64,000 bases of DNA from Rickettsiales bacterium. Lineage in GTDB: Bacteria > Bacteroidota > Bacteroidia > Cytophagales > Cyclobacteriaceae. The stretch is taken from contig PBTY01000013.1 in assembly GCA_002729235.1 (NCBI GenBank), forward strand, positions 4,609 to 68,608, written 5' to 3'. Below, piece after piece: positions 1-8,430 of the stretch; position 1 is the first letter of the stretch; each line of letters opens with the position of its first letter. The position numbers and the translations under genes were made by a program. Under the pieces are notes generated by a model, which saw only the letters and a list, made by a program, of their open reading frames with translations, searched no databases and had not been told where the DNA came from.

Positions 1-1114
1 GCTTGGAAGAACCAATGACTTCAATGATGAGATTACCTACACAGGAAGAAATGATAATAATTCCATTATTGATTCATTCATTGAAGAGGCAGGGACTACA
101 CCTGTAGATAATCTTGGAGGGTTTACCTATTCGGCTTACGAGAATTATTTGATTGATCCAATTTATGATGATAACGATAATTTGGTGGGCTATGGATCAT
201 TGGTGTTGGGATTTCCGCAGCAATCTGAGACAATTACCCGTAGTGGCGGTCAGTATGATTTGAACTTTGCCTGGGGAGGTAACTATGATGACAAGGTATA
301 CTTTGGAGCAAGTTTGGGATTCGTTACTTTAAACTATTACAGTAAAAGAGTCTATACCGAGGAACAATATATATATGATGACAATGGTACACCAACAGTA
401 GATGACTGGATTGATTATACCACCATCACAGATGAGTTGACTATTAATGGTAGTGGTGTTAATGGAGCTTTAGGTGTAATTGTTCGTCCAATTAATACAT
501 TGACATTAGGTGTGACATATAAGACTCCAACATTCTATTCCATGGATGAAGAGAGCGAGTTCACTCATAATACATTATGGAATATTGTTGAGCTAGATAA
601 TGGTGACATATTAAGTTACAGAGACTTTACTAGTGACTTATACGTGGGCCGGTATAACTTAAGAACTCCAGCCAAGCTTACTGCTGGTGGTTCTTTCTTC
701 CTTGGAAAGCTTGGATTTGTATCGGCGGAGTTTGATATGTTGGATTATTCAAAAAGTCAATTAAAATCTTCTGAATTTAGCGTAATAGCTGATAATCAGT
801 CAATCCAAGGTGTTTATGGATCCACCTTTAATTATAGAGGTGGAGCAGAATTCCGGTTGGATAATTTTAGATTCAGAGCTGGTTATGCCTACTTTGGTGA
901 TCCTTATACTGGTGATAATGGCATTGACAGAAGTAGCAGAAATATTACCGGAGGGGCAGGCTTTAGAACTCAAGACTTCTTCATAGATCTGGCTATTATC
1001 AATAGCAAAAGTCAGGAACTATATAGTCCATATTACATTTCCGAAAATCAACCTACTGCAGAGTTTGATAAATCCACAGTTACTGTATCAGCAACTGTAG
1101 GGTTTAACTTCTAA
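1..1114 (+). CDS. OmpP1/FadL-like outer-membrane transport protein, 5' truncated by window edge
   Basis: Partial gene. The reading frame is open from base 2, so the TTG at 149 is not the real start and the N-terminus lies outside the window. The visible part (about 370 residues) is rich in alternating aromatic and polar strands with Asp/Asn/Gly turns. It ends in VGFNF, whose terminal Phe is the usual recognition residue for insertion of outer-membrane beta-barrels. Segments such as GALGVIVRPINTLTLGVTYK and the later 'AGYAYFGDPY' resemble the OmpP1/FadL/TodX family, which carries hydrophobic compounds across the outer membrane. The substrate cannot be told. It converges with aroK and overlaps it by 11 bp. 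Another outer-membrane barrel family remains possible because the signal peptide and plug are missing. Confidence 0.7.
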   Translation, partial: LGRTNDFNDEITYTGRNDNNSIIDSFIEEAGTTPVDNLGGFTYSAYENYLIDPIYDDNDNLVGYGSLVLGFPQQSETITRSGGQYDLNFAWGGNYDDKVYFGASLGFVTLNYYSKRVYTEEQYIYDDNGTPTVDDWIDYTTITDELTINGSGVNGALGVIVRPINTLTLGVTYKTPTFYSMDEESEFTHNTLWNIVELDNGDILSYRDFTSDLYVGRYNLRTPAKLTAGGSFFLGKLGFVSAEFDMLDYSKSQLKSSEFSVIADNQSIQGVYGSTFNYRGGAEFRLDNFRFRAGYAYFGDPYTGDNGIDRSSRNITGGAGFRTQDFFIDLAIINSKSQELYSPYYISENQPTAEFDKSTVTVSATVGFNF

Positions 1115-1604
1115 GGGATTTAATATCATTAAGTAAAAGGTCCACTTCTCTATGCGCTATGGAGATTTGGGCCTTTTTATAAATAGGGAGCCTCGCTTTC
1201 AGCAATTCATCGACACGTGCCTCAGTGTCACCTTGCATTAAGGGTCGGTGGCTTTTTCGCGCTATTCGCTCAATGAGTAGCTCACGATCTGTTTCCAGAA
1301 AAACAGTGATGCCATGTTGGTTCATGTAATCAATTCCATTATGAAAACATGGAGTGCCTCCACCAGTTGATATGATTTGAAAGCCACATTCCTCAGTAGT
1401 TTCTTTTAAAACTTCATTCTCCACTTTTCTGAAATAGTCTTCACCTTTAGATGAGAAAATCTCCGAGATTTCCATGCCCTCTTTCTCTTCGATTACTTTA
1501 TCAAGATCAACTAGCGCACAATCAAGTTCAGAGGAGAGTTTTTTGCCAAAATAGGATTTCCCACAACCCGGCATTCCTACCAAATAGATTATTCCTGATT
1601 TCAA
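1104..1604 (-). CDS. aroK: shikimate kinase
   Basis: Phosphorylates shikimate to shikimate 3-phosphate with ATP in the cytoplasmic chorismate pathway. At 166 residues it has normal family length. Visible motifs: Walker A GMPGCGKS at residues 10-17, the shikimate-binding LDLD near 33-35 with Arg59, the GGG loop at 81-83, and the lid segment around RPLM at 120-123. Last gene of a minus-strand run with the BT_3928-type and DUF1599 genes; its start overlaps the end of the upstream gene by 4 bp, indicating one transcript. Chorismate also feeds the folate branch represented here by pabB, pabC and folP. Confidence 0.93.
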   Translation of the reverse strand: MKSGIIYLVGMPGCGKSYFGKKLSSELDCALVDLDKVIEEKEGMEISEIFSSKGEDYFRKVENEVLKETTEECGFQIISTGGGTPCFHNGIDYMNQHGITVFLETDRELLIERIARKSHRPLMQGDTEARVDELLKARLPIYKKAQISIAHREVDLLLNDIKSLRS

Positions 1605-2689
1605 GGTACTAATCTGTTGATATCGGAAAGTTCAGGTGTATCGTTGTGATGCCATTTGCCAATCACTGTACCATTTGATAATAGCATGATACCTGGGTTG
1701 GAACGAATCATTGTTTTGAGAACAGTCGCATCAGCATAGAAGTAAGGAACGGCTAACTGCACTTCATGACGAAATTTCTCAAATTCTTCATAACCTGAGG
1801 CAGTTAAAACCCATGCTTCAGCTGTTTTAACTTGAGCAGCCAGTTGCTTTATTTCCTCTATATGAGCTGTGGACGCTTTGTCTGCACTATAGATGATAAA
1901 AATGAGTTTATTTCCAGTTAACAATTCATCCGTAAAGTCCCCTTCATCATTCCAAACGCTCAAATCAGTGATCTTTGGTTGAGCTTCTGGATTTACTAGA
2001 TTCATTGCCTTGAATTCATAACTCTTATCTGAAGGATAGCTATCAAAGGTGAATTCTTCTCCATCTTTTGTCATTACGTATTCATAAACTAACTCTTCTG
2101 ATGGTTCCATCAGGGTTGGTAAGTGATTGCCAATGGCGTAGGCTCTGAAATCAATGAATGGAAGATGTCTCACTGCATAGTTTGCTACAAGTGTCAAGAC
2201 GATTGTTGAACCAATTACCTTGAAATATCCAAACCTCTCAGAGAACCAGGAAGTGTATTGGTTGCGACTAATGAAAATCACCATGATTAGTACTAGAAGA
2301 ATGATGTCTTTGTAAAAAGACTGCCAGGGTGTCAATTTGATCGCATCACCGAAACAACCACAATCTGTTACTTTATTGAAATAAGCGGAATAGAAGGTTA
2401 GGAATGTAAAAAACACAATCATTAGAAGCAGCGCCCAGCTCGTGCGAGGCATTTTGAATCCTATAATGAGTGCTATTCCCAGCACCACTTCCAGTACACT
2501 AAGTAAAATGGAGAGGAATAATGCCGCTGGAACGAACCACTCGAAAAATGGAGCAATGTCATAAGCGAAGACATCAAAGTACTCTTCCAGCTTGATAGCT
2601 GTCCCAATTGGATCATTAATCTTAATAAGTCCTGAAAAAATGAATAGAGCTCCTACAAAATAACGAGCTACTTCTCTGATGATTTTCAT
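1601..2689 (-). CDS. BT_3928-type DoxX/MauE-like membrane protein with periplasmic thioredoxin-like tail
   Basis: Start set at 2689 (MKIIREVARY), because this ATG overlaps the stop of the upstream gene as ATGA; an ORF start at 2719 would add ten polar residues. The protein has 362 residues. About four hydrophobic segments in the first 170 residues carry the DoxX/MauE signature: FSGLIKINDPIG near the N-terminus and a CGCFGD cysteine pair before the third segment. The remaining about 190 residues look periplasmic and thioredoxin-like, with a cis-Pro-type segment SNPGIMLL near the end, but show no CxxC. The family is conserved in Bacteroidota next to DUF1599 and central-metabolism genes. A redox role is plausible from MauE relatives but unproven. 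Confidence 0.8.
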   Translation of the reverse strand: MKIIREVARYFVGALFIFSGLIKINDPIGTAIKLEEYFDVFAYDIAPFFEWFVPAALFLSILLSVLEVVLGIALIIGFKMPRTSWALLLMIVFFTFLTFYSAYFNKVTDCGCFGDAIKLTPWQSFYKDIILLVLIMVIFISRNQYTSWFSERFGYFKVIGSTIVLTLVANYAVRHLPFIDFRAYAIGNHLPTLMEPSEELVYEYVMTKDGEEFTFDSYPSDKSYEFKAMNLVNPEAQPKITDLSVWNDEGDFTDELLTGNKLIFIIYSADKASTAHIEEIKQLAAQVKTAEAWVLTASGYEEFEKFRHEVQLAVPYFYADATVLKTMIRSNPGIMLLSNGTVIGKWHHNDTPELSDINRLVP

Positions 2690-3234
2690 GCTTTTCCTTC
2701 TTTCAATTTGATCATGCAAAATACTGAGTAATTGATCATATCCTGATAGTTGGCATCAATTCCCTCAGATATAATGGTTTTACCTGCGTTGTCTTCGATT
2801 TGTTTCACTCTGAGTAGTTTCATCAGGATGATGTCTGTAATGGAACTAACTCGCATTTCTCTCCACGCTTCACCGTAATCATGATTCTTGTTTTTAAGCA
2901 GTTCCAAGGTATCAGAAGCAGCTTTATCATATTTTGGTTCCAAGATTTCGTATGAAATCTCCATAGGGTCCTTTTCAGTGAGTTCTAGCTGGATCAAAGC
3001 CATGATACAGTAATTGATGATCCCAATAAATTCTGAGGAAATGTCCTCCTGCACTTTCATTGAACCTTTTTCTTGAATAGATCGGATTCGCTGCGCTTTG
3101 ATAAAGATCTGATCGGTAATTGATGGAAGTCTGAGTATCCTCCAAGCGGTTCCGTAATCCTTGGTCTTTTTTGCGAATATTTCTTTGCACGAAGCGATAA
3201 CTTCGCGGTATTGCTCAATCGTCTGATCTTTCAA
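2686..3234 (-). CDS. DUF1599 domain protein (tandem duplicated domain)
   Basis: 182 residues made of two copies of one domain. The first (about 8-85) contains KTKDYGTAWRILRLPSITDQIF; the second (about 104-180) repeats it as KNKNHDYGEAWREMRVSSITD. Each half then has a Lys/Arg-rich helix and an I-NY segment. The family is common in Bacteroidota and Firmicutes phages and genomes and has been linked by context to nucleotide metabolism or modification; the reaction is unknown. First gene of the DUF1599-BT_3928-aroK operon, with a well-formed promoter at 3277-3305 that overlaps the beginning of the divergent folP. Confidence 0.85.
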   Translation of the reverse strand: MKDQTIEQYREVIASCKEIFAKKTKDYGTAWRILRLPSITDQIFIKAQRIRSIQEKGSMKVQEDISSEFIGIINYCIMALIQLELTEKDPMEISYEILEPKYDKAASDTLELLKNKNHDYGEAWREMRVSSITDIILMKLLRVKQIEDNAGKTIISEGIDANYQDMINYSVFCMIKLKEGKA

Positions 3235-3276
3235 CTTTCAGAAATGGTTATATTGTACTAAGTGAAACTAGATAGA

Positions 3277-3305
3277 CAAATCTAATACATTGATTGCTCA
3301 TACAA
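3277..3305 (-). promoter_or_regulatory. Bacteroidota sigma-A-type promoter for DUF1599-BT_3928-aroK
   Basis: On the minus strand a TTG (-33, plus coordinates 3303-3305) is followed after exactly 18 bp by TAGATTTG (-7, 3277-3284), a full match to TAnnTTTG. Transcription would begin near 3270, about 35 bp before the DUF1599 start. The element lies over the first codons of folP on the other strand. Confidence 0.7.
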
Positions 3306-4126
3306 CGATAAACATTGAAGGTACTCTTATGGACCTTTCCACTCCCAAAGTCATGGGAATCATTAATGTCACTCCAGACTCTTTTTATTCGGGAAGTCAG
3401 AAGGAGAGCGTCGCTGATGCGCTGCATCAAGCAGAAAAGATGATTTCAGAAGGCGCTCATATACTAGATATTGGTGGATATTCTACTCGACCTGGAGCTG
3501 CTGATATTTCTGTGGATGAAGAGATTAAACGGGTTTGTGATCCTATTGAAGCCATTTCCAAACGTTTTCCAGGTATTCCTATTTCCATTGATACGTTTCG
3601 AGCTGATGTTGCAGAAGTTGCAATTGGGAGTGGTGCCCGGATTGTCAATGATATTTCTGCAGGTTTGCTGGATGAACATATGCTAGAAACAGTGGGTAAA
3701 CTGAAGGTTCCTTACATCGCCATGCACATGCGAGGGACACCTCAAACGATGAAAGAGTTGACCAATTACGACGATCTTCTCAAAGAAGTGATGCAATATT
3801 TTTCAGAAAGAATCGCTAAGTGTAAAGAAGCAGGGATAAAGGATATTATTGTAGATCCTGGTTTTGGGTTTGCAAAAACAATTGAACAGAATTATTACTT
3901 GTTAAATAATGTTGACTACTTAAAGCAGTTGGGTTTACCTCTTTTGATTGGAGTATCGCGAAAATCGATGATTTATAAAGTATTAAATATTGAACCTGAG
4001 GCTGCTTTGAATGGTACAACTGTTTTAAATACACTAGCTTTGCTCAAAGGTGCATCCATACTGCGTGTACACGACGTAAGTGAAGCAGTGGAGGCCGTCA
4101 AACTTATAAACCAATTAACAGCTTGA
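3290..4126 (+). CDS. folP: dihydropteroate synthase
   Basis: Joins 4-aminobenzoate to dihydropterin pyrophosphate in folate synthesis. The 278-residue TIM barrel has the pterin-site motif NVTPDSF at residues 26-32, then GGYSTRPGA, SIDTF, NDISAG, HMRGTP, DPGFGF and GVSRKS in the standard order. The start is a choice between TTG at 3290 and ATG at 3329. The TTG form keeps the strand TINIEGTLMDLS that family members have before the barrel, so 3290 is preferred. The 3' end overlaps cdaA by 4 bp. pabB and pabC, which make the aminobenzoate substrate, lie about 49 kb downstream. Confidence 0.94.
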   Translation: MIAHTTINIEGTLMDLSTPKVMGIINVTPDSFYSGSQKESVADALHQAEKMISEGAHILDIGGYSTRPGAADISVDEEIKRVCDPIEAISKRFPGIPISIDTFRADVAEVAIGSGARIVNDISAGLLDEHMLETVGKLKVPYIAMHMRGTPQTMKELTNYDDLLKEVMQYFSERIAKCKEAGIKDIIVDPGFGFAKTIEQNYYLLNNVDYLKQLGLPLLIGVSRKSMIYKVLNIEPEAALNGTTVLNTLALLKGASILRVHDVSEAVEAVKLINQLTA

Positions 4127-5034
4127 TCTTAGGGTTCAACATCGGATTTCTAGAAGTAGGGTGGGTGGATATCATCGACATCCTCTTTGTGGCCGTGTTG
4201 TTGTATCAGGTCTACAAGCTGATGAAAGGTAGTGTAGCGATCAAGGTATTTCTTGGCTTCCTCATCCTTTACCTGATTTACCTGGTGGTCAATGCGGTTC
4301 AAATGGAACTCCTTAGTAACATTCTGGGCCAATTTATGGGTGTTGGAGTTATTGCGGCTATCATATTGTTCCAGCCAGAGATCCGAAAATTCTTATTACT
4401 TCTAGGGAGGGCACCTATTTTCAACGAAGGTAATATTCTGGAGAATTTTAAATCGATTTGGACCAGTCGAATCGGCTATAAAAAAGCAGATGTTACCCCT
4501 CTAATCGAAGCGGCAAAAACACTGGGTGGCACCAATACAGGAGCATTGATCGTATTGTCAAAGAACTCAGAGTTGAAATTTTTCGCTGAGTCCGGGGATA
4601 GAATTGATGCGGTTGTTTCCAAAAGATTACTGATGGCAATCTTTAATAAATACAGTCCATTGCATGATGGTGCTGTAATTATCTATGATAATAAGATTGT
4701 TGCTGCCAGATGTATTTTACCCGTAACAGAGCGAGACATGCCAGCTCAGTTTGGTCTTCGCCATAGAGCAGCTTTGGGTATGTCTGAGAATACTGACTCA
4801 TTGGTCATTGTGGTTTCTGAAGAAACAGGTCAGCTGTCCACTATGAGAAATGGTGAAATCACGCACAATCTTTCTACTCAGGAACTTAGAAAGGCAATTA
4901 ACGAATACTTGTACGAAGAGACTAAGGAAGTTTCAGGGACCGATAGTATTTTAAAGAAAGCCAAAGAAGAAGGCTCCACCAAAAAGGAGGAGCCTAAAAA
5001 TTCTGATGTGAAGAAAGAAAAAGAATCGGCCTGA
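4123..5034 (+). CDS. cdaA: diadenylate cyclase CdaA (c-di-AMP synthase)
   Basis: Makes the second messenger cyclic di-AMP from two ATP. Three N-terminal membrane segments (about 14-32, 38-56, 66-84) precede the cytosolic DisA_N domain, which has the catalytic DGA at 182-184 and RHR at 213-215. Total 303 residues with a Lys/Glu/Ser-rich tail. The start is TTG, coupled to the folP stop as TTGA. The folP-cdaA pairing is typical of Bacteroidota. No c-di-AMP phosphodiesterase is in the window. Confidence 0.93.
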   Translation: MILGFNIGFLEVGWVDIIDILFVAVLLYQVYKLMKGSVAIKVFLGFLILYLIYLVVNAVQMELLSNILGQFMGVGVIAAIILFQPEIRKFLLLLGRAPIFNEGNILENFKSIWTSRIGYKKADVTPLIEAAKTLGGTNTGALIVLSKNSELKFFAESGDRIDAVVSKRLLMAIFNKYSPLHDGAVIIYDNKIVAARCILPVTERDMPAQFGLRHRAALGMSENTDSLVIVVSEETGQLSTMRNGEITHNLSTQELRKAINEYLYEETKEVSGTDSILKKAKEEGSTKKEEPKNSDVKKEKESA

Positions 5035-5035
5035 G

Positions 5036-6226
5036 TTACTTAATCACTCCAAGCTCCTTTCCTACTTCTGTAAATGCCGTAACTGCTTTATCCAGGTGTT
5101 CTCTATCATGTACAGCAGACATTTGTACTCTGATTCTTGCCTGACCTTTTGGAACTACAGGGAAGTAGAAACCAATCACGTAAATCCCTTTTTCTAACAA
5201 CTTGGCTGCCATCTGTTGAGAGAGTACTGCATCATATAGCATGATTGGTACAATGGCATGATCCCCCGGTTTAATGTCAAATCCTGCAGTAGTCATCTGC
5301 TCACGGAAGTATTTCGTATTGCTCTCTAGTTTGTCTCTAAGCTCAGTCGTTTCTGATAGCATATCAATTACAGCTATTGACGCACCTGTAATGGATGGAG
5401 CCAATGTGTTAGAGAACAAATAAGGTCTTGATCTTTGTCTAAGGATCTCGATGATTTCCTTTTTACCAGAAGTGAATCCTCCAGAAGCACCACCAAGCGC
5501 TTTTCCTAATGTTCCGGTGATGATGTCAACACGATCCATGCAATTTCTGTATTCGTGTACACCTCGACCAGTTTTACCCATGAAACCAGTAGAGTGACAC
5601 TCATCCGTCATGACGATTGCGTCATATTTATCTGCTAAGTCACAAATCTTATCTAGTTGCGCAATCGTGCCATCCATAGAAAACACTCCATCAGTCACAA
5701 TAGCTTTGACTTTAGCGCCAGATGCCTCTTTTAGCTTCGCTTCCAGGTCATCCATGTCATTGTGATTGTAGCGATATCTCTGAGCCTTACAAAGTCTCAC
5801 TCCATCAATGATCGACGCATGGTTTAGTGCATCCGAAATGATCGCGTCTTCCGGTCCTAGTAGTGGTTCGAACACTCCACCATTCGCATCAAATGCCGCA
5901 GCGTAGAGGATGGTATCCTCTGTCCCCAAAAACTCAGAAATCTTTTTTTCTAGCTCTTTGTGGATGTCTTGCGTTCCGCAGATAAAACGAACGGATGACA
6001 TGCCAAAACCATGAGAATCAATGGATGCTTTTGCTGCTTCAATTACTCTAGGGTGAGATGAGAGGCCCAGGTAATTGTTTGCACAAAAATTAATTACTTC
6101 TTTACCATCACTGAGTTTGATGACAGCATCCTGAGGTGATGCAATGATGCGCTCTTCCTTATAAAGACCAGCTTCTTTAATTTCAGCTATTTCCTTCTCT
6201 AGTTTAGACTTTAAGGATTTATACAT
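5036..6226 (-). CDS. kbl: glycine C-acetyltransferase (2-amino-3-ketobutyrate CoA ligase)
   Basis: PLP enzyme that cleaves 2-amino-3-oxobutyrate with CoA into glycine and acetyl-CoA. 396 residues, the usual length. Visible features: the [11 protein letters not shown]-terminal motif, the [11 protein letters not shown]-aspartate region at 207-214, and the Schiff-base Lys242 in [10 protein letters not shown]. The sequence matches Kbl better than the related KBL-like SPT or BioF enzymes over the NNYLG and [10 protein letters not shown] segments. It is divergent from the SDR threonine dehydrogenase at 6565, which makes its substrate. A small gene lies 5 bp upstream on the same strand. Confidence 0.93.
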   Translation of the reverse strand: MYKSLKSKLEKEIAEIKEAGLYKEERIIASPQDAVIKLSDGKEVINFCANNYLGLSSHPRVIEAAKASIDSHGFGMSSVRFICGTQDIHKELEKKISEFLGTEDTILYAAAFDANGGVFEPLLGPEDAIISDALNHASIIDGVRLCKAQRYRYNHNDMDDLEAKLKEASGAKVKAIVTDGVFSMDGTIAQLDKICDLADKYDAIVMTDECHSTGFMGKTGRGVHEYRNCMDRVDIITGTLGKALGGASGGFTSGKKEIIEILRQRSRPYLFSNTLAPSITGASIAVIDMLSETTELRDKLESNTKYFREQMTTAGFDIKPGDHAIVPIMLYDAVLSQQMAAKLLEKGIYVIGFYFPVVPKGQARIRVQMSAVHDREHLDKAVTAFTEVGKELGVIK

Positions 6227-6231
6227 GTTGT

Positions 6232-6480
6232 TTATTTTTTGATTTTTGGAACGATCTTAGGTTTAATACTTTTTGGTTTGGCAATGGTTTTTTCTTCTGC
6301 CTCCTTTTCCAATTTGTACTTTCTACGAAGCTTATTTATCAGAAAAAGCTTTTGAGCGGAGAAGCTATCCGGATGTATTTGTGAAAAGAGCAAATTGAAC
6401 TCTTTATACCTCTCCGGTTCTGCTTTTTTCATCAGATCCGGATCTATTTTCTTGGTTATCAGGTAGCTTCTTAAATTCAT
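6232..6480 (-). CDS. small lysine-rich protein of unknown function
   Basis: 82 residues, very basic, with a run of PK repeats at the C-terminus ([15 protein letters not shown]). No signal peptide or membrane segment. The middle part ([34 protein letters not shown]) looks helical. Stops 5 bp before kbl, so it is probably the first gene of the kbl transcript. A TAACTTTG -7 element at 6486-6493 would place the transcript start almost on the ATG, implying a nearly leaderless message or a start at an internal Met (6432). I do not recognise the family. Confidence 0.6.
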   Translation of the reverse strand: MNLRSYLITKKIDPDLMKKAEPERYKEFNLLFSQIHPDSFSAQKLFLINKLRRKYKLEKEAEEKTIAKPKSIKPKIVPKIKK

Positions 6481-6485
6481 TCAAA

Positions 6486-6493
6486 CAAAGTTA
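6486..6493 (-). promoter_or_regulatory. -7 element for small ORF-kbl
   Basis: TAACTTTG on the minus strand matches TAnnTTTG; no clear TTG at -33. It sits only 6 bp upstream of the ATG of the small ORF. Confidence 0.45.
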
Positions 6494-6513
6494 TAAGGAA
6501 TGAAGATTATAAG

Positions 6514-6542
6514 TTGTGAGAAAGATCAAATTACTACTTTTG
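6514..6542 (+). promoter_or_regulatory. promoter of threonine dehydrogenase gene
   Basis: TTG at 6514-6516, an 18-bp spacer and TACTTTTG at 6535-6542 form a full Bacteroidota -33/-7 promoter. Transcription would start near 6548, about 17 bp before the ATG. Confidence 0.7.
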
Positions 6543-6564
6543 CAGCCACAAACGACATTACCCC

Positions 6565-7515
6565 ATGGATAAAATATTAGTCATAGGTGCTTGCGGTCAG
6601 CTCGGTACTGAATTAACCTTAAAGTTGCGTGAACTGTTTGGTACGGACAACGTAGTTGCATCGGACTTGCGAGAACCTGCACATCTCATCAAAGATGGTC
6701 CTTTTGAGTCACTTGATGTGATGAACAAGGAAGCTCTTGATGCTGTAATCGCAAAGAATGAAATAACCGAAATCTATCATTTAGCTGCAATTCTCTCTGC
6801 TAAAGGCGAGCAAAACCCCAAGTTTGCCTGGGATCTGAATATGACAAGTTTGCTGAATGTTTTAGAAGCAGGAAAGAATGGTGTTTCGAAAATATATTGG
6901 CCCTCCTCTATTGCAGTTTTCGGTCCCGGCACACCAAAAACCAAGACTCCTCAGAACACGGTGATGGATCCGAATACGGTTTATGGAATTAGTAAATTGG
7001 CTGGTGAAAGATGGTGTGAATGGTATCATCAAAAGCATGGTGTGGATGTGCGATCGATTCGTTACCCTGGCTTGATAGGATACAAGGCACAACCAGGAGG
7101 AGGAACTACGGATTATGCGGTAGATATATTCTGGAAAGCTATTCAGGATGGTAACTATGATTGCTTTTTGAAGCAGGATTCGCTGCTGCCAATGATGTAT
7201 ATGGATGATGCTGTAAAAGCGACGATCGATATTATGCAAGCGGATGCTGATCAGATCAAGGTGCGATCTAGCTACAATGTTTCTGCTATTAGCTTCTCTC
7301 CAGCAATGATCTATGATGAAATAATCAAGAGATATCCAGATTTCAAAATCCAATATTCACCGGATTTTAGACAGCAGATTGCGGATAGCTGGCCAAACAG
7401 TATGGATGACACTGAAGCAAGAAATGATTGGCAGTGGAAACCGGATTTTGACCTTCAAAAAATGGTGAATACCATGTTGGACAATTTGGAGCCCTTACTT
7501 GAGTCCGCCAAATAA
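6565..7515 (+). CDS. tdh: L-threonine 3-dehydrogenase, SDR type (NAD-dependent epimerase family)
   Basis: Oxidises L-threonine to 2-amino-3-oxobutyrate with NAD+. 316 residues. It is an extended short-chain dehydrogenase, not the zinc alcohol-dehydrogenase-type Tdh: NAD-binding GACGQLG at 8-14, Ser114/Ser115 in the PSSIAVFG strand, and the catalytic Tyr140-xxx-Lys144. The segments RYPGLIGYKAQPGGGTTDYAVDIF and LLPMMYMDDA fit the SDR Tdh group. Divergent from kbl, giving a complete threonine-to-glycine route. A general nucleotide-sugar epimerase is the alternative, made unlikely by this context. Confidence 0.88.
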   Translation: MDKILVIGACGQLGTELTLKLRELFGTDNVVASDLREPAHLIKDGPFESLDVMNKEALDAVIAKNEITEIYHLAAILSAKGEQNPKFAWDLNMTSLLNVLEAGKNGVSKIYWPSSIAVFGPGTPKTKTPQNTVMDPNTVYGISKLAGERWCEWYHQKHGVDVRSIRYPGLIGYKAQPGGGTTDYAVDIFWKAIQDGNYDCFLKQDSLLPMMYMDDAVKATIDIMQADADQIKVRSSYNVSAISFSPAMIYDEIIKRYPDFKIQYSPDFRQQIADSWPNSMDDTEARNDWQWKPDFDLQKMVNTMLDNLEPLLESAK

Positions 7516-7602
7516 AATGTAACGAAATAGGCTTAATGGCAAATTTGTTATCAAATGACGATAGTCATTGGGCCTTATCTCTGAAAATATTTGAATTAAT
7601 CT

Positions 7603-7610
7603 TAAATTTG
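7603..7610 (+). promoter_or_regulatory. -7 element upstream of crotonase gene
   Basis: TAAATTTG matches TAnnTTTG; no TTG at the right distance upstream. The start would be near 7616. Confidence 0.4.
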
Positions 7611-7644
7611 ATTTTTCTTTCAAGTTCATTTGAAATCCAACCTT

Positions 7645-8430
7645 ATGGCTGACTTGCAGAATCTCTCTCTATCTACTGAAGGTAGTATTCTTACCATTAC
7701 CATCAACAGAGAGTCAAAACTCAATGCGCTGAATACTGAAACCCTTACTGAATTAAAAGAAGTCTTCCAGTCGATTTATGATGACAAAGACATCAAAGGG
7801 GTGATTATAACCGGAGCAGGTGAGAAGGCCTTTGTGGCTGGAGCAGATATTTCACAATTCTCTGAGTTGAATGAAATGAATGCCAGGAAGTTTGCAGAGG
7901 CAGGTCAAGAAGTATTTCAGTTAATTGAAAACTGTCATACTCCAGTAGTTGCTGTTGTGAATGGTTTTGCATTAGGAGGAGGTTGTGAGCTCGCAATGGG
8001 ATGTCACATCAGAGTGGCAAGTGCCAATGCGCGTTTTGGTCAGCCGGAAGTGAATCTTGGAATCATCCCTGGTTACGGTGGAACTCAAAGATTGACTCAA
8101 TTGATTGGTAAAGGAAGAGCCTTTGAATTCCTGATGACAGGAGATATGATGGATTCTGGTACAGCCTTAAATTATGGATTAGTCAACTATGTGGAAGCTG
8201 ATAAAGCTGCAGCGATCGAAAAAGCCAAAGAGATTTTAGGTAAGATTACCGCTAAGGCTCCAATCGCAATTGGGCTTGTAGTAGACTGTGTGAATGCAGT
8301 ATTTAATCATGATGAAAATGGCTACCAAACAGAAGCCAATGCATTTGCGACATGTTGCGGCACAGATGACTTCAAAGAAGGAGCTGCTGCATTCATGGAA
8401 AAAAGAACCCCTGAGTTTAAAGGAGAATAA
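7645..8430 (+). CDS. enoyl-CoA hydratase/crotonase family protein
   Basis: 261 residues from the ATG at 7645; an in-frame TTG at 7630 would add five. Crotonase fold: the oxyanion-hole strand AGADISQF, the second oxyanion segment NGFALGGGCELAMG with the first catalytic Glu, and FGQPEVNLGIIPGYGGTQRL with the second Glu. Both acids of a true hydratase are present, so reversible hydration of a 2-enoyl-CoA in fatty-acid or amino-acid breakdown is likely. No other beta-oxidation gene is near. The stop abuts the GTG of the flippase gene with no gap. Confidence 0.87.
   Translation: MADLQNLSLSTEGSILTITINRESKLNALNTETLTELKEVFQSIYDDKDIKGVIITGAGEKAFVAGADISQFSELNEMNARKFAEAGQEVFQLIENCHTPVVAVVNGFALGGGCELAMGCHIRVASANARFGQPEVNLGIIPGYGGTQRLTQLIGKGRAFEFLMTGDMMDSGTALNYGLVNYVEADKAAAIEKAKEILGKITAKAPIAIGLVVDCVNAVFNHDENGYQTEANAFATCCGTDDFKEGAAAFMEKRTPEFKGE

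Noticed and set aside
149-1114. A complete 321-residue protein starting at 149
   Set aside because: The frame is open to base 2 and the first codon is TTG in mid-strand; the gene is cut by the window edge.
3258-3264. CTAAGTG before folP as part of the siaC regulon
   Set aside because: A lone 7-mer is expected several times in 64 kb by chance, and the 11-bp tandem spacing is absent here.
6862-7353. 163-residue minus-strand ORF inside the threonine dehydrogenase gene
   Set aside because: Shadow of a well-supported gene; His/Ile/Ser-rich composition typical of antisense frames.
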